DNA of 61,547 nt from Chitinispirillaceae bacterium (GCA_016932075.1 JAFGDP010000107.1:1-61547), one strand, 5' to 3'. Counted from the first letter of the stretch, positions 15,729 to 25,421 are shown. The notes: a model not told the origin generated them from the sequence alone. Translations and numbers: made by a program.

Positions 15729-18700
15729 ATGCCGTGTATTGTGCGAGGCTCCTTCATTTACCTTATCCTGCCCCTCCTGTTCCTGTTCTTTATTGCAGTT
15801 CCCCGTCCCGGCGCCGAAGTAAAACGGGTCAAACACACGTCACAAGGCTCTTACTGCATCATTGAAATCCTGGACGATGACCTGATCCATGTGGAATACG
15901 GCAAAGGACAGGGTGCAATGGTCACCAGATCACTTGCAGTGTCTCCCATGATATATAAAAAAAGCTATCAGGGACCATCCTCTTTCAACATTACCTCGTC
16001 TGAATTCATGGAAACCCCTGATCTCAGGCTCCTGGTCAATAAAACCTCGCTCGAAATTTCATTTATCGATAAAACAAAGGGAAATGAGGGTCTCACGGCC
16101 ATCATGCCGCTCAATCTCGGCCAGCCGTGGAAGGGAATCAGCGCCACCAGGACTGCGCAGCTCGATATCTACGGACTCGGCCAGCAGTTTGTACAGCCCG
16201 GGGCAAGCGACATTGACTGGGACGGCCGCGTGCGCGAAGGCGGAGAGTTCGGCAATATCATGGCCCAGTTCAATGACGGCGCGAACGGGAACACGCAGGT
16301 GCCGGTCATATACGCGGTAGAGGGCGCCACCGATATCAATTACGCACTGTTTCTGGACAACAAATACAAGCAGCGATGGGACTTTACCGGCTCCTCACAC
16401 TGGAAAGTTGAAATGTGGGGCGACGAGGTGCGGTTTTATCTGATGAGCGGGGCCAATCTTCCTGATCTGCGCCAGGATTACATGGAGCTTGTCGGATGCC
16501 CTCCGGTGCCTCCCAAAAAGATGTTCGGGCTCTGGGTCTCGGAATACGGGTATGACAACTGGGCGGAACTTGAAAACGTGCTTGCTTCCCTGCGCACCAA
16601 CCAATTCCCTGTTGACGGATTTGTGCTTGATCTTCAGTGGTTTGGCGGCGTCCAAGCGGACTCTGACAGCACACGCATGGGCTGCCTGGTTTTTGACACG
16701 GTCACATTCGCCCGACCGGCGCAGAAGATACGCTACCTTGATTCTTCACAGGGCATCGGCATCATGCTGATCGAAGAAGCGTATATCGGCAAGGCCCTGC
16801 CTGAACACAACGACCTGAAAAACAGAGGCTTTCTGGTTAAAGACAAGGTGGGCGGCACTGATCCGGTCTATCTGGACAATACCTGTACGCACAACACCTG
16901 GTGGGGCAAGGGCGGCATGCTCGATTACACGAATGACTCCTGCGGCCGCTATTGGCACGACACCAAACGCCACCCGCTCATTGCCATGGGAGTGATCGGT
17001 CACTGGACCGACCTTGGCGAGCCTGAACTGTATGCTGCCATGCACTGCCAGGACGCGGGCGGGTATACCGAGGGAAGCGAAGCGGACGCGCATAATATCT
17101 TCAACTTCAAATGGCTGCGCAGTATCAGCCAGGGCTATGCGCGGCACGGCGTCACCCGGCGTCCGTTCATGATGTCCCGTTCCGGTGCCGCCGGAATACA
17201 GCGTTTCGGAGCCGCCATGTGGTCAGGCGATATCTCCTCCCATCTTTCAAGCCTTGCCGCGCACTGGGCAAACCAGATGCACATGAGCTTTTCAGGCATT
17301 GACTATTACGGCTCTGATATCGGCGGCTTCCACCGCAGGACGCCGGTAACCCAGCTCAATGAAATGTACACCCAGTGGTTTGCTTACAGCATGCTGTTCG
17401 ACATTCCGGGCAGGCCGCATGCCGAAAACCTGCAGAACAACAAAAAAACAGCGCCTGACAGAATCGGGCACCGGGCGAGCAATCTGTCCAATGTGCGGTT
17501 GCGGTACGAGCTCATACCGTACCTCTATTCCCTGGCCCACCGGGCGCACCGGTACGGCGAGCCGGTCATGCCGTCGCTCGCGTATTATTATCAGACCGAC
17601 AACAACGTTCGGTCAATGGGACATGAAAAAATGATCGGCGAGTGGTTGCTTGCAGCGCCCGCGGCAAAGATCGGAGAACGTAACCGCGACGTGTACCTGC
17701 CTGCGGGTATCTGGTACGATTATCATTCGCACACAGCAGTCACGAGCAGCGGCCAGTGGATCAAGGACGTGAGCCTGTACCGTAACGGCATCTTTACCGT
17801 GCCGCTCTATGCAAAAGAGGGCGCGATCGTGCCGCTCATGCACGTGGACAGCAAGACCATGAACGCGCTCGGAAAACGCAGCGACGGATCCCGGCGCGAC
17901 AAGCTTATTGTCAAGGTGTTCCCGGTACGCGGCAAGGGCGCGTCATCGTTCACGCTCTACGAGGACGACGGCGTCACGACCGCGTACCGGGACAACCAGG
18001 TGCGGCTTACCGACATCACCCTCGTACGCAGCAATGATTCGCTTTTTATTGTTGTCCATGCTTCCCAAGGCACCTATCTGAACGCACCTGCAGGGCGCAG
18101 GGTCGAACTCAGAGTCGCCAGCACCGGCGCTCCGAAAGTGGTTCTGCTCAACAATGATACGCTTGCGAAATCCGCTTCCTCCACCGCCTTTGCAAATACA
18201 GAAAGCGGCTGGTTCTTTGACGCGGCGAATAAAATCTTGCACATGAAATCAGACACCCTTCCGGTCACGGCAGAAAAGAAATTCTTCTGCCTGCTCGATC
18301 CTTTGGACAAATGCGCAAGCGAGTACGACCTTATTTCCGTTCCAGGAACCGGTAACGGCTGGAATCCTGCAGATGAGAACCGGATTCTCTCTCGGAGCAA
18401 CTGCAGCAGCCGTGTCTGGAAAGGGTATAACCTGCGATTTTCAAGCGAACAGTATAAATTCGCGGCAAACGGCTCCTGGGCCGTCAACTGGGGTGCAAAC
18501 GGTAAACAGGACGGTCCCAACTTCCCTGCGCTTGGAACACCCGGTATGTACAACGTGATTTTCAACGAAGCCGATCCCGCGCATCCGGCATTTGAGCTGG
18601 TGACCGCGGACACGCAAGCACTCGTTTCCGCACGGTTTATCTGCGAAAACGGACACACGACCTTTGGTATCAGCGTGTATGTTGTGGGCAGTGTTCCGGA

Positions 18701-18929
18701 GCTCGGATCATGGGATCCATCCGAGGCAATCAAACTCGAGCCTGACGGTCCCTATCCGGCGTGGACCGGCACGGTCACCTCACTCCCGCCGGAGACAAGG
18801 ATTGAATGGAAGTGCATCAAACGCCACGAGTCGGGCGATAAAAAGATAGTAGCGTGGGAACCGGGCGCGAACAATGTATTCACTACGCCGGTATCAGGCA
18901 GCGCAGGGAAGCAGAAGGCAAGGTTTTAG
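15729..18929 (+). CDS. Secreted GH31 alpha-glucosidase with C-terminal CBM20
   Basis: A 1066-residue exported enzyme. A hydrophobic signal peptide (YLILPLLFLFFIAVP) precedes the GH31 N-terminal beta domain and barrel. Catalytic nucleophile Asp is in GHWTDLGEPE (about residue 427), and the acid/base Asp in MWSGDISSHL (about 501). A DUF5110-like domain follows (FTLYEDDGVTTAY). Residues about 865-960 resemble a SusE/F-type starch-binding repeat, and 965-1060 form CBM20 (GISVYVVGSVPELGSW, WEPGANNVFTTP). GH31 members cleave or transfer alpha-glucose; starch-type binding modules point to starch or maltodextrin. AGGGAGG lies four bases before the ATG. The GH57/GT4 operon at 52.6 kb may handle the intracellular side of the same pathway. 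Confidence 0.9.
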   Translation: MPCIVRGSFIYLILPLLFLFFIAVPRPGAEVKRVKHTSQGSYCIIEILDDDLIHVEYGKGQGAMVTRSLAVSPMIYKKSYQGPSSFNITSSEFMETPDLRLLVNKTSLEISFIDKTKGNEGLTAIMPLNLGQPWKGISATRTAQLDIYGLGQQFVQPGASDIDWDGRVREGGEFGNIMAQFNDGANGNTQVPVIYAVEGATDINYALFLDNKYKQRWDFTGSSHWKVEMWGDEVRFYLMSGANLPDLRQDYMELVGCPPVPPKKMFGLWVSEYGYDNWAELENVLASLRTNQFPVDGFVLDLQWFGGVQADSDSTRMGCLVFDTVTFARPAQKIRYLDSSQGIGIMLIEEAYIGKALPEHNDLKNRGFLVKDKVGGTDPVYLDNTCTHNTWWGKGGMLDYTNDSCGRYWHDTKRHPLIAMGVIGHWTDLGEPELYAAMHCQDAGGYTEGSEADAHNIFNFKWLRSISQGYARHGVTRRPFMMSRSGAAGIQRFGAAMWSGDISSHLSSLAAHWANQMHMSFSGIDYYGSDIGGFHRRTPVTQLNEMYTQWFAYSMLFDIPGRPHAENLQNNKKTAPDRIGHRASNLSNVRLRYELIPYLYSLAHRAHRYGEPVMPSLAYYYQTDNNVRSMGHEKMIGEWLLAAPAAKIGERNRDVYLPAGIWYDYHSHTAVTSSGQWIKDVSLYRNGIFTVPLYAKEGAIVPLMHVDSKTMNALGKRSDGSRRDKLIVKVFPVRGKGASSFTLYEDDGVTTAYRDNQVRLTDITLVRSNDSLFIVVHASQGTYLNAPAGRRVELRVASTGAPKVVLLNNDTLAKSASSTAFANTESGWFFDAANKILHMKSDTLPVTAEKKFFCLLDPLDKCASEYDLISVPGTGNGWNPADENRILSRSNCSSRVWKGYNLRFSSEQYKFAANGSWAVNWGANGKQDGPNFPALGTPGMYNVIFNEADPAHPAFELVTADTQALVSARFICENGHTTFGISVYVVGSVPELGSWDPSEAIKLEPDGPYPAWTGTVTSLPPETRIEWKCIKRHESGDKKIVAWEPGANNVFTTPVSGSAGKQKARF

Positions 18930-19083
18930 GAGCAACGCGTCATCCCGGCCATACGGTACAGTTGACCGCATTATGTGGGGTTTTTTATTTTATCGTCAAG
19001 CGCCATCCATCCCTGAAACGGGCAAGGATGATTTCCGGTTCGCGACATGCCTCAAGGGATACGTGCTGCATTAATTCTTCTTT

Positions 19084-21411
19084 ATGAGCAACATTACTGT
19101 TAAAGCATTAAAGGGTATGAGACAATGGGCCTTGCTCGTTGTCTGTGTGTTGAGCGCACCGGTGATGGTGCGGATCGCCCTGCTCCTTGAAAGAGGAAAC
19201 GGGTTTCAATCGAATGATATCTGCGGATTTTTATCTGATATTGTAATCAGCCTGTTTTTCCTTCCTCTTTTTCTTGTTTTGGCTAAGTACACAAGGATAG
19301 TCTCGCTGGCGGTGCTTCTTGCGTGGTGTTTATTCAATTATTCCAACTACGAGCACGTGCTCGCAAACGGTGATATTGTCTCATTGCGGTACGCAAATCA
19401 TTTATTCGATACAACGTTTCTCTTCGGCTCCGCACTTACCGTATCCAACCCGGTTTTAATCGCGCTCACCATACTGCTGCCATTATTGATTTTTTTTGTT
19501 ATACCCCATAGAACCAATCCTGTTATCCTGTCCGTTCTGTTTGTCCTCGCGTTTGTGGGCCTGCAGGTGAATCACACCTCCGCGTCCGTGCTGGTCCCGC
19601 GCTGGCGCAGTTTCAATGTACTCCATGCGAATGTCGCGGACATGTATGACGCCAGATTCCATAAAAGGGACCACGCCCCTGATTCCATAAGCAAAAAACG
19701 GTACAGCGCCGTATTGGCCAAAAATGTAAGCGGAACACCCATTGCGCGCCTGGGCAACAAGAACCACAATGTGTTAATCGTGATCGTGGAAAGCTTTTGC
19801 GGTGGAATGCTGCCTTCACTGCGGGAACCGCAGCATATGAAGTCCGATATTTCCATGCACCGGCTGGACAGCATTGCCGGGCAAAACATGGTCTATACCA
19901 ACTTTATAAGCCACCAGCGGCAGACGAACCGTGGCGTCTTCTCGATCCTTTCGGGCAGCTACCCGAAGCTGAACTCTTCAACGCCTAAAATGACCGAATA
20001 TGTGACGATCCATAATATGAACGAAGCATGCGGGCAGCAGTTCCTGCCGCGCGTTCTTTCCCAGTACGGCTATGAAACCACCTATCTGCAAGCAGCCCCG
20101 TTGCCCTATATGCTGAAAGACGTGTTCATGAAGCTGGCGGGATTTGAGCATGCTTACGGCACCGATTGGTTCACCTACCATTATTCCTTGAACTACTGGG
20201 GTGTTGATGACAAGGCGTTTTTTGAACAGGCGTTTTCCCTTATCGATTCGAAGCGCGCTCTTCATAAACCGTGGTTTATGACGCTTCTCACGGTGGGCAC
20301 GCATCACCCGCTGAATATTCCGGATGATTACGGCGACCAGACCGGAGAATTGAAGAGTCAACGCGCTTACCGATATCTCGATGAAGCGCTGGCTAGCTTC
20401 ATCGAAAAACTGGGCAGCAGCGGATTTCTGGAAAACACCCTGGTCATCATTACCAGCGACGAATCACGCGGTATAAACGGTATTGGAAACGACGCAATGG
20501 AGAAACGGTTGTGCCAGCAATGGGGCCTGTTAACGGTGCTGCATCCGGAAAAAAAGAGTAGCGTCGTCACCACGCCTTTTTCTCAATACGATTTGGCTTT
20601 GTCGGTTGTTGACTATCTCGGCCTCCCTCTCGATGACCTGTCATTCAACGGACGCAGTATTTTCAGAACATACCATGAACCGAGAGATATTTATTTCGGG
20701 AACACGTACAACCATTTTATTGGCCGTTTTACCGGGAACAACACGCTTGAGATCTGCAACGAGCATCTTACGCAGGGTGAAATATATGAATTCGAAAACA
20801 ACGCGCTCTTCTCGCTCGACCGTAAGCTCATACGGAAAATGTCCCCCGAAGAGATCTTCGCCATTGCCGACTTTGACTTTTTTAACAATCGTACCATTAT
20901 CGGCCGCGAAGCCGAACAGAGGGCGTTTGACTTCCGCTCCGGCGTTACCCATACCATAAGCGACGACCGTCAGCACACGATCCTCGGAGGGCAGTTTTTT
21001 TCCATCCCGAAAAACAGCGCGGTTTCAGTGTCACTCAAGGGGAGAATCATCTCCCGCGATAGCTGCACGGTTTTTCTCAAACACGACCTTTCGGCAAAAT
21101 CCGGCCAAATCCGAATAACAAAGTACATGCCCAAAACGGTAACGCAGGGCGACCATTTCTTTGCAATCTACGACTTTTACTCGCCGGATAGATATACCAG
21201 TGTCGAGTACCGCGTGACGGCCCAGCTGAAAAGCGGTACACAGGCGTCTCTGATTCTTGACCAGGCAGCGCTTTCCTACGTCATGAGGCCGCCCACCCCG
21301 TCTGAGCGAAAAAAATACTTCACCGATTATGACAAAAATGTCGGCCGTGACGTAGGCGCTTCCATGCAGGTATCATCAGCCATGGCAACTGCAGCACTAT
21401 CAAAAAACTAG
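19084..21411 (+). CDS. LtaS-like membrane sulfatase-fold transferase
   Basis: A 775-residue protein with about five membrane segments in residues 15-175 and an extracytoplasmic alkaline-phosphatase/sulfatase fold. Metal and catalytic motifs include VIVESFCGGMLPS near 235, the nucleophile region NRGVFSILSGSYP near 285, GTHHPLNIPDDY near 415, and ITSDESRG near 455. This is the layout of lipoteichoic-acid synthase and phosphoglycerol or phosphoethanolamine transferases, which decorate surface glycans from phospholipid donors. The 150-residue C-terminal extension looks like a beta-sandwich and is not standard. In a Gram-negative host a role in periplasmic glucan or lipid A/oligosaccharide modification is more likely than teichoic acid synthesis. 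Confidence 0.82.
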   Translation: MSNITVKALKGMRQWALLVVCVLSAPVMVRIALLLERGNGFQSNDICGFLSDIVISLFFLPLFLVLAKYTRIVSLAVLLAWCLFNYSNYEHVLANGDIVSLRYANHLFDTTFLFGSALTVSNPVLIALTILLPLLIFFVIPHRTNPVILSVLFVLAFVGLQVNHTSASVLVPRWRSFNVLHANVADMYDARFHKRDHAPDSISKKRYSAVLAKNVSGTPIARLGNKNHNVLIVIVESFCGGMLPSLREPQHMKSDISMHRLDSIAGQNMVYTNFISHQRQTNRGVFSILSGSYPKLNSSTPKMTEYVTIHNMNEACGQQFLPRVLSQYGYETTYLQAAPLPYMLKDVFMKLAGFEHAYGTDWFTYHYSLNYWGVDDKAFFEQAFSLIDSKRALHKPWFMTLLTVGTHHPLNIPDDYGDQTGELKSQRAYRYLDEALASFIEKLGSSGFLENTLVIITSDESRGINGIGNDAMEKRLCQQWGLLTVLHPEKKSSVVTTPFSQYDLALSVVDYLGLPLDDLSFNGRSIFRTYHEPRDIYFGNTYNHFIGRFTGNNTLEICNEHLTQGEIYEFENNALFSLDRKLIRKMSPEEIFAIADFDFFNNRTIIGREAEQRAFDFRSGVTHTISDDRQHTILGGQFFSIPKNSAVSVSLKGRIISRDSCTVFLKHDLSAKSGQIRITKYMPKTVTQGDHFFAIYDFYSPDRYTSVEYRVTAQLKSGTQASLILDQAALSYVMRPPTPSERKKYFTDYDKNVGRDVGASMQVSSAMATAALSKN

Positions 21412-21462
21412 ATCTGGCTTCAGGCGGCTTGGACATATCACCCTGTCGATATGCCCTGCGCC

Positions 21463-21484
21463 GCAGTTCGACAAAGCTCACTGC
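21463..21484. repeat. TTCGACAA-CTCA dispersed inverted repeat, second copy
   Basis: GCAGT-TCGACAAAGCTC-ACTGC forms a short hairpin in the space between two convergent genes. Its core is related to the reverse complement of the element at 2126-2144, with different flanking arms. Confidence 0.45.
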
Positions 21485-21551
21485 AGGCCTTCATGCCATA
21501 TCATCCCAACATCTTACGGCCCCGCATCCATGCCAACTGCGGAATTTAGGT

Positions 21552-22178
21552 TCAATGTGCCGGCAACGCCTTCACCAACGTCCTCAAGCTGTTTTCTATA
21601 AGATCAAACCTGCCGCGGGCCAGCCACTCTTTTTTGAATATGCTTGCCCCGAAAGCAGCCGCTGAGGCACCGGAGGAAAAATACTCTTTCATGTTCTCCG
21701 CCGTAATGCCGCCGCATGCTAAAAGGTCGATGTCGTTAAAGGGTCCTTTTACCTCTTTGAAATAGGATGGTCCGAATACCTTGGCCGGGAACACCTTGAC
21801 CATTGAGGCTCCGGCCTGCCAGGCTTGGTATATTTCCGCAGGGGTAAAAGCTCCGGGAAATACGGGGATGCTGTTTTTCCGGCAATAGGTCACAACGTCC
21901 GGAATGAGCACAGGAGAAACAATAAATGTGGCACCGGCAGAAAGGGCCGCTTTGAGCTGATCCAGGTTTAATACCGTTCCTGCACCGATCATGAGACGGC
22001 CCCTGGATGTCTCCACCATGGCGCTGATGATCTCAAAGGGGCTTGACGTGTTTATTGCCAGCTCCAAGGTTTCGAGTCCGGCTGCCGCTGCTGTTTCCAC
22101 CAAGGGCTCAATAGTGTCCCTGGAGATGCCCCGGACAATTCCCATGAGCGGTTTTTTCTTGAATCGTGCTAAATCCAT
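21552..22178 (-). CDS. eda: KDPG/KHG aldolase
   Basis: A 208-residue class I aldolase that splits 2-keto-3-deoxy-6-phosphogluconate to pyruvate and glyceraldehyde 3-phosphate. Family motifs are all present: GIVRG near residue 13, LETLELAINT with the catalytic Glu, MIGAGTVLN, FIVSPVL, FPGAFTPAEI, and the Schiff-base lysine in MVKVFPA. No edd (6-phosphogluconate dehydratase) or KDG kinase lies nearby, so it may serve sugar-acid catabolism or work with genes elsewhere. It is convergent with the LtaS-like gene and divergent from the HAD phosphatase. A small hairpin, CCGGC-AAA-GCCGG at 22187-22199, lies just before its start. Confidence 0.92.
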   Translation of the reverse strand: MDLARFKKKPLMGIVRGISRDTIEPLVETAAAAGLETLELAINTSSPFEIISAMVETSRGRLMIGAGTVLNLDQLKAALSAGATFIVSPVLIPDVVTYCRKNSIPVFPGAFTPAEIYQAWQAGASMVKVFPAKVFGPSYFKEVKGPFNDIDLLACGGITAENMKEYFSSGASAAAFGASIFKKEWLARGRFDLIENSLRTLVKALPAH

Positions 22179-22179
22179 A

Positions 22180-22199
22180 TACTAAGCCGGCAAAGCCGG
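22180..22199. repeat. TACT-GGCAAAGCC motif with hairpin
   Basis: TACTAAGCCGGCAAAGCC, relative of words at 9944-9962 and 46733-46751. Here it contains CCGGC-AAA-GCCGG, a five-pair hairpin. Confidence 0.35.
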
Positions 22200-22474
22200 A
22201 AAAAGTTATGAGAGGTCTTTGCGGCATAAGTCTCTGTACGCGCAATGATCTGCGCACAATGCATAGACCTGCACTGAGCTATTGCCGAAGTATTATTCTG
22301 CGGCAGAATAACAAGCAACAAATCCGCCCCCCGAGATTCTGTCTGCTGCGCTGCGTTAGAGTCCATGAGGGTGCAATAATGAATAGGAATTTTAGATCCC
22401 AGCAAAATAGCTGTTTATGCCTTCCGTGTCAACAAGAGGATAATGTATTTTTTTACACTAAAGAGAAAAATCCC

Positions 22475-23137
22475 ATGCTTGCATCAGTGATTTTCGACAT
22501 GGACGGCGTCCTGCTCGATACCGAGCCGGTGGCGTGGCGCGCATGGAAAAAAACGTTTAAAGAGCTTGGTCATACGCTTACCGACGATGTCTATCTGGCA
22601 ATGATCGGAAGAAACGTTCCGGACTCGAGCGAGATTCTTGCTGACGCAATGGGGCCGGATTTTCCTGTTGAACCGTGCCGCGACCGCGCCAACAGCCTGT
22701 ACCAGGAGCTGCTCGATACCGAAGGGGTTCCTCTAAAACCGGGTTGTGGCGAGCTTTTAAATTTTCTCGTCGCCCGGTCAGTCGCCATGGCTGTTGCCAC
22801 TTCCACGCCGCGCTCTCTGGCAATGCACAAGCTTGAAAAGGCGGGCCTGGTTTCCCGTTTTCATGCCATTGTCGCCGGTGACGAGGTGGTAAACGGTAAA
22901 CCTGCGCCTGATCTGTTTCTTGCAGCCGCAAAACGTATCGGCAGCGCTCCTGAACAGTGTTTAGTGCTGGAGGATTCACCTCCCGGTATCAGGGCCGCGC
23001 GCGCGGCGCGCATGACGCCGGTCATGATCCCTGATCTGATCCGTCCTGACGAAGACATGAAGCGGCTCGCGCACGCAATTGTTCATTCGCTCCATGAAGC
23101 GCGAAAGCTCATTGAACAACTGCTGACATCCGGGTAG
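22475..23137 (+). CDS. HAD phosphatase, beta-phosphoglucomutase-like
   Basis: A 220-residue HAD superfamily subclass IA enzyme. Motif I is IFDMDGVLLDTEP (nucleophile and acid/base Asp at residues 8 and 10), motif II AVATSTPRS near 106, motif III Lys in NGKPAPDLFLAAAKR near 147, and motif IV VLEDSPPGIRAA near 171. The cap-domain layout fits sugar phosphatases and beta-phosphoglucomutases. The start is at the ATG at 22475, which places the DxD motif at its usual position. The frame remains open for about 100 codons upstream, but that part has no family similarity. Substrate unknown; glucose or maltose phosphate would fit the glucan theme. Confidence 0.85.
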   Translation: MLASVIFDMDGVLLDTEPVAWRAWKKTFKELGHTLTDDVYLAMIGRNVPDSSEILADAMGPDFPVEPCRDRANSLYQELLDTEGVPLKPGCGELLNFLVARSVAMAVATSTPRSLAMHKLEKAGLVSRFHAIVAGDEVVNGKPAPDLFLAAAKRIGSAPEQCLVLEDSPPGIRAARAARMTPVMIPDLIRPDEDMKRLAHAIVHSLHEARKLIEQLLTSG

Positions 23138-23205
23138 TAAAGCTGTGAACGTACGGGGGTTGCCAAGAAGTCCTGCGGAGTTTGAAAATATCTTCGTTTC
23201 GAATA

Positions 23206-25053
23206 TTACCTGCTGCTGGCGATGTTGTCCATATAGACCTTGCGGTAGTAAAACAGCTTGGGATCCGTGACTTTGTAGCACCTCTTTCCGAATGAAATGT
23301 CGGCGCGTGACTGGCTGCGGACTCCGTAACCGATATGAACATGCGGGCCCGTGCTCCTGCCCGTGTTTCCCACCGTGCCAATGACATCTCCCGCCTGTAC
23401 CGTATCCCCGGTATTCACGACCCTTCTCTGCATATGACAGAAAAAGATGATTTCCTTTTCGGTTTGGATCCCGACCGTACGGCCGGCGGTATTGTCGGTC
23501 TTCAAAACCGCCACGCCGCTGACTGGTGTTATGATCTCTGATCCCCGCGCAGCGGCAACATCTATGCCGTAGTGCGGCTGACCGCCGCCGGTTCCCCGCT
23601 CGCACCAGTCACCGGTTACATAGGTCAGATCATCTTTAACTAGTTTCATGAAGTAGCGGTACACCGGAACAAGCTCTTTCTCCTCCGGGTTGGTGATTGC
23701 AGAAGGCGGATAAAAATTAACCGTTGTGCCTTCAGGAATAGCGTACTCGGTGATACGTGGCTGTCCGTTCTTCCTGGTGAGGTTATGAATCGATACTACT
23801 TCTTCAACATATTCTTTTATTTGAAGGTGGCTCGGCACGGTCGCCCTGAACCAGCTGATAGCGAATTTTGCGTATTTGGCAAGTGATTCACCCTTGGAGA
23901 AACTATGTGTCAGTATTCCGCCCGTTGGTACTGCCAGCTCCTGCGGCGCGACAGGGCGAGGCGCCTCAGGATCATCGACTGGTGCGTTGAAGCTGAACAG
24001 CACCAGAAGCACCGCCGCGGCAGCAAACCGCGGAATCCAGAGCATATCAGTCAGTTTCTCGGAAAAGCTTATCGTCTTGTATACCGGCATATTCAGCACG
24101 TATTGCACCCGTTTGCCGAGCTCTTCAAAAGCCCGCGCCGCAGTGCTGTATTGCCGGTAATCGCACAGGAGCTTGCCCTCGTCCTGAGCGTCAAGAATGG
24201 TCGCCGATTCAGGTATTTCAAGGTCGAAAATGATCGATTGCGGCAGGGAGGCATACCCGTGCCTTCCCTTGAACAGCGCCTGCTCGCAGAGACTGTCCAG
24301 AAACCGGCGGTTCTCGATCATGGTTTTAATTTTGCCCTTGATCTTGGAATCCTGCTTTCCATACACCTCGTTCTTCACGATCCTGATACGCACTGACGGG
24401 TGGTGCTGCACCAGAGCCCGGACATTGGTTAAATAGTCGCGCAGACTCTTGGTTGAGAGGGCATTAAGCGTGACCGGGATGAGATTCAGATCAACACTGC
24501 GGTATAAGTACCGTGTTAATCGATTCCATATAGATGGCGTATCGACAATGACATAGCTGTAATAGACCCTGGCCAGTCTCAAATTATAAATCAGGTTATT
24601 GATCTGTAAAAATGAGGGGTTTCTAAAAAGATCAGCGCTTGCAGGAATAAGGTCGAGGTTTTCCTGCACCGGTGTGACGAGCGAAGTGAATACGCTGCCA
24701 GGCGCGGACTTGTGGGCGAATAACTTCTCAAGAGAATCGGTCAAAACATGAAAACTACCGGTGAATGAGCGTTTTTCCCGCGCCTCTTCCCCGGGAGGGG
24801 TCCAGCGCTTGCGGAACAGGTCCCATGAAGAAGGCTCTCCCCCGTTCCGCGGCAGCTCCTTGCCGAGCGCAATGGTCGCGCTTCCCTGCACGTCAAGGTC
24901 GATAATAAGCGTTTTCCCGCGTTTTGCGAGAGCCGCCCCCAGATTGGTGGCGACGGTTGTTTTCCCCACGCCGCCTTTGATATTGGCGACGTGGATCGTT
25001 CCACCGCGGTTGCGATCAGCAAAGACGAAGGTCTCTTTTGATCTATACCCCAT
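23206..25053 (-). CDS. ParA-type ATPase fused through a membrane segment to an M23/LytM peptidase
   Basis: A 615-residue protein joining two domains that normally occur apart. Residues 20-310 are a ParA/MinD-type ATPase with deviant Walker A KGGVGKTT (26-33), Walker A' IDLDVQGSA (starting near 51) and Walker B VIVDTPS (168-174). A single hydrophobic segment (FAAAAVLLVLFSF, about 343-356) follows. Residues 380-455 contain a possible degenerate LysM fold. Residues about 480-590 form an M23 domain with all zinc and catalytic residues: His494 and Asp498 (HYGID), His540 (CHMQ), His571 and His573 (HVHI). Topology would put the ATPase in the cytoplasm and the peptidase in the periplasm. The ATG at 25053 is preferred over TTG at 25065. 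A lone receiver-domain gene ends 14 bases upstream. No ParB partner is seen. Confidence 0.9.
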   Translation of the reverse strand: MGYRSKETFVFADRNRGGTIHVANIKGGVGKTTVATNLGAALAKRGKTLIIDLDVQGSATIALGKELPRNGGEPSSWDLFRKRWTPPGEEAREKRSFTGSFHVLTDSLEKLFAHKSAPGSVFTSLVTPVQENLDLIPASADLFRNPSFLQINNLIYNLRLARVYYSYVIVDTPSIWNRLTRYLYRSVDLNLIPVTLNALSTKSLRDYLTNVRALVQHHPSVRIRIVKNEVYGKQDSKIKGKIKTMIENRRFLDSLCEQALFKGRHGYASLPQSIIFDLEIPESATILDAQDEGKLLCDYRQYSTAARAFEELGKRVQYVLNMPVYKTISFSEKLTDMLWIPRFAAAAVLLVLFSFNAPVDDPEAPRPVAPQELAVPTGGILTHSFSKGESLAKYAKFAISWFRATVPSHLQIKEYVEEVVSIHNLTRKNGQPRITEYAIPEGTTVNFYPPSAITNPEEKELVPVYRYFMKLVKDDLTYVTGDWCERGTGGGQPHYGIDVAAARGSEIITPVSGVAVLKTDNTAGRTVGIQTEKEIIFFCHMQRRVVNTGDTVQAGDVIGTVGNTGRSTGPHVHIGYGVRSQSRADISFGKRCYKVTDPKLFYYRKVYMDNIASSR

Positions 25054-25067
25054 AGAATCCAGCAACG

Positions 25068-25421
25068 CTACCTGTTATCAAGTATGTTTGCAACGATAGC
25101 GTCGACTTCAGTTGGTTTGAATAGTATCCGGTCTTTTCCGTGGCGTGGACGATCATGGAGGATGGAGAAGTCCATACTTGCATTATAGAATAGAATGGGA
25201 AGGTTTTCAAGCTTTTTAGCGATGCCAAAACAGTTATATATAGCGGCGCCTTTCCGCCATGAATCTAGGTTGAGGAGAACCATTCCAACTTTCTGTTTTT
25301 CAATTGATTGCATAAAGTCATTGCTGCTGTAACAGGGTATGACATCATACTTCTTTTTCTGCAATACCTCAACCAATTTGTTTCGTCTTTTTCTCGTATC
25401 ATCAAGTAGCAGGATCTTCAT
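25068..25421 (-). CDS. Stand-alone receiver-domain protein
   Basis: A 117-residue single receiver domain: acidic pair in ILLLDDTRKR (residues 7-8), phosphoacceptor Asp in VLLNLDSW near 53, and conserved Lys in ILFKPTEVDA near 103. There is no output domain, so it should act by binding a partner, as CheY does. The start at 25421 has GGAGG seven bases upstream; the frame is open further up but without a good site. It is followed 14 bases later by the ParA-LytM fusion gene, making that protein the obvious candidate partner. No histidine kinase is encoded nearby. Confidence 0.78.
   Translation of the reverse strand: MKILLLDDTRKRRNKLVEVLQKKKYDVIPCYSSNDFMQSIEKQKVGMVLLNLDSWRKGAAIYNCFGIAKKLENLPILFYNASMDFSILHDRPRHGKDRILFKPTEVDAIVANILDNR

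Noticed and set aside
22166..22474. Extended N terminus of the HAD phosphatase
   Set aside because: The upstream 103 codons show no family similarity, include the hairpin repeat, and the HAD DxD motif is normally within ten residues of the start.
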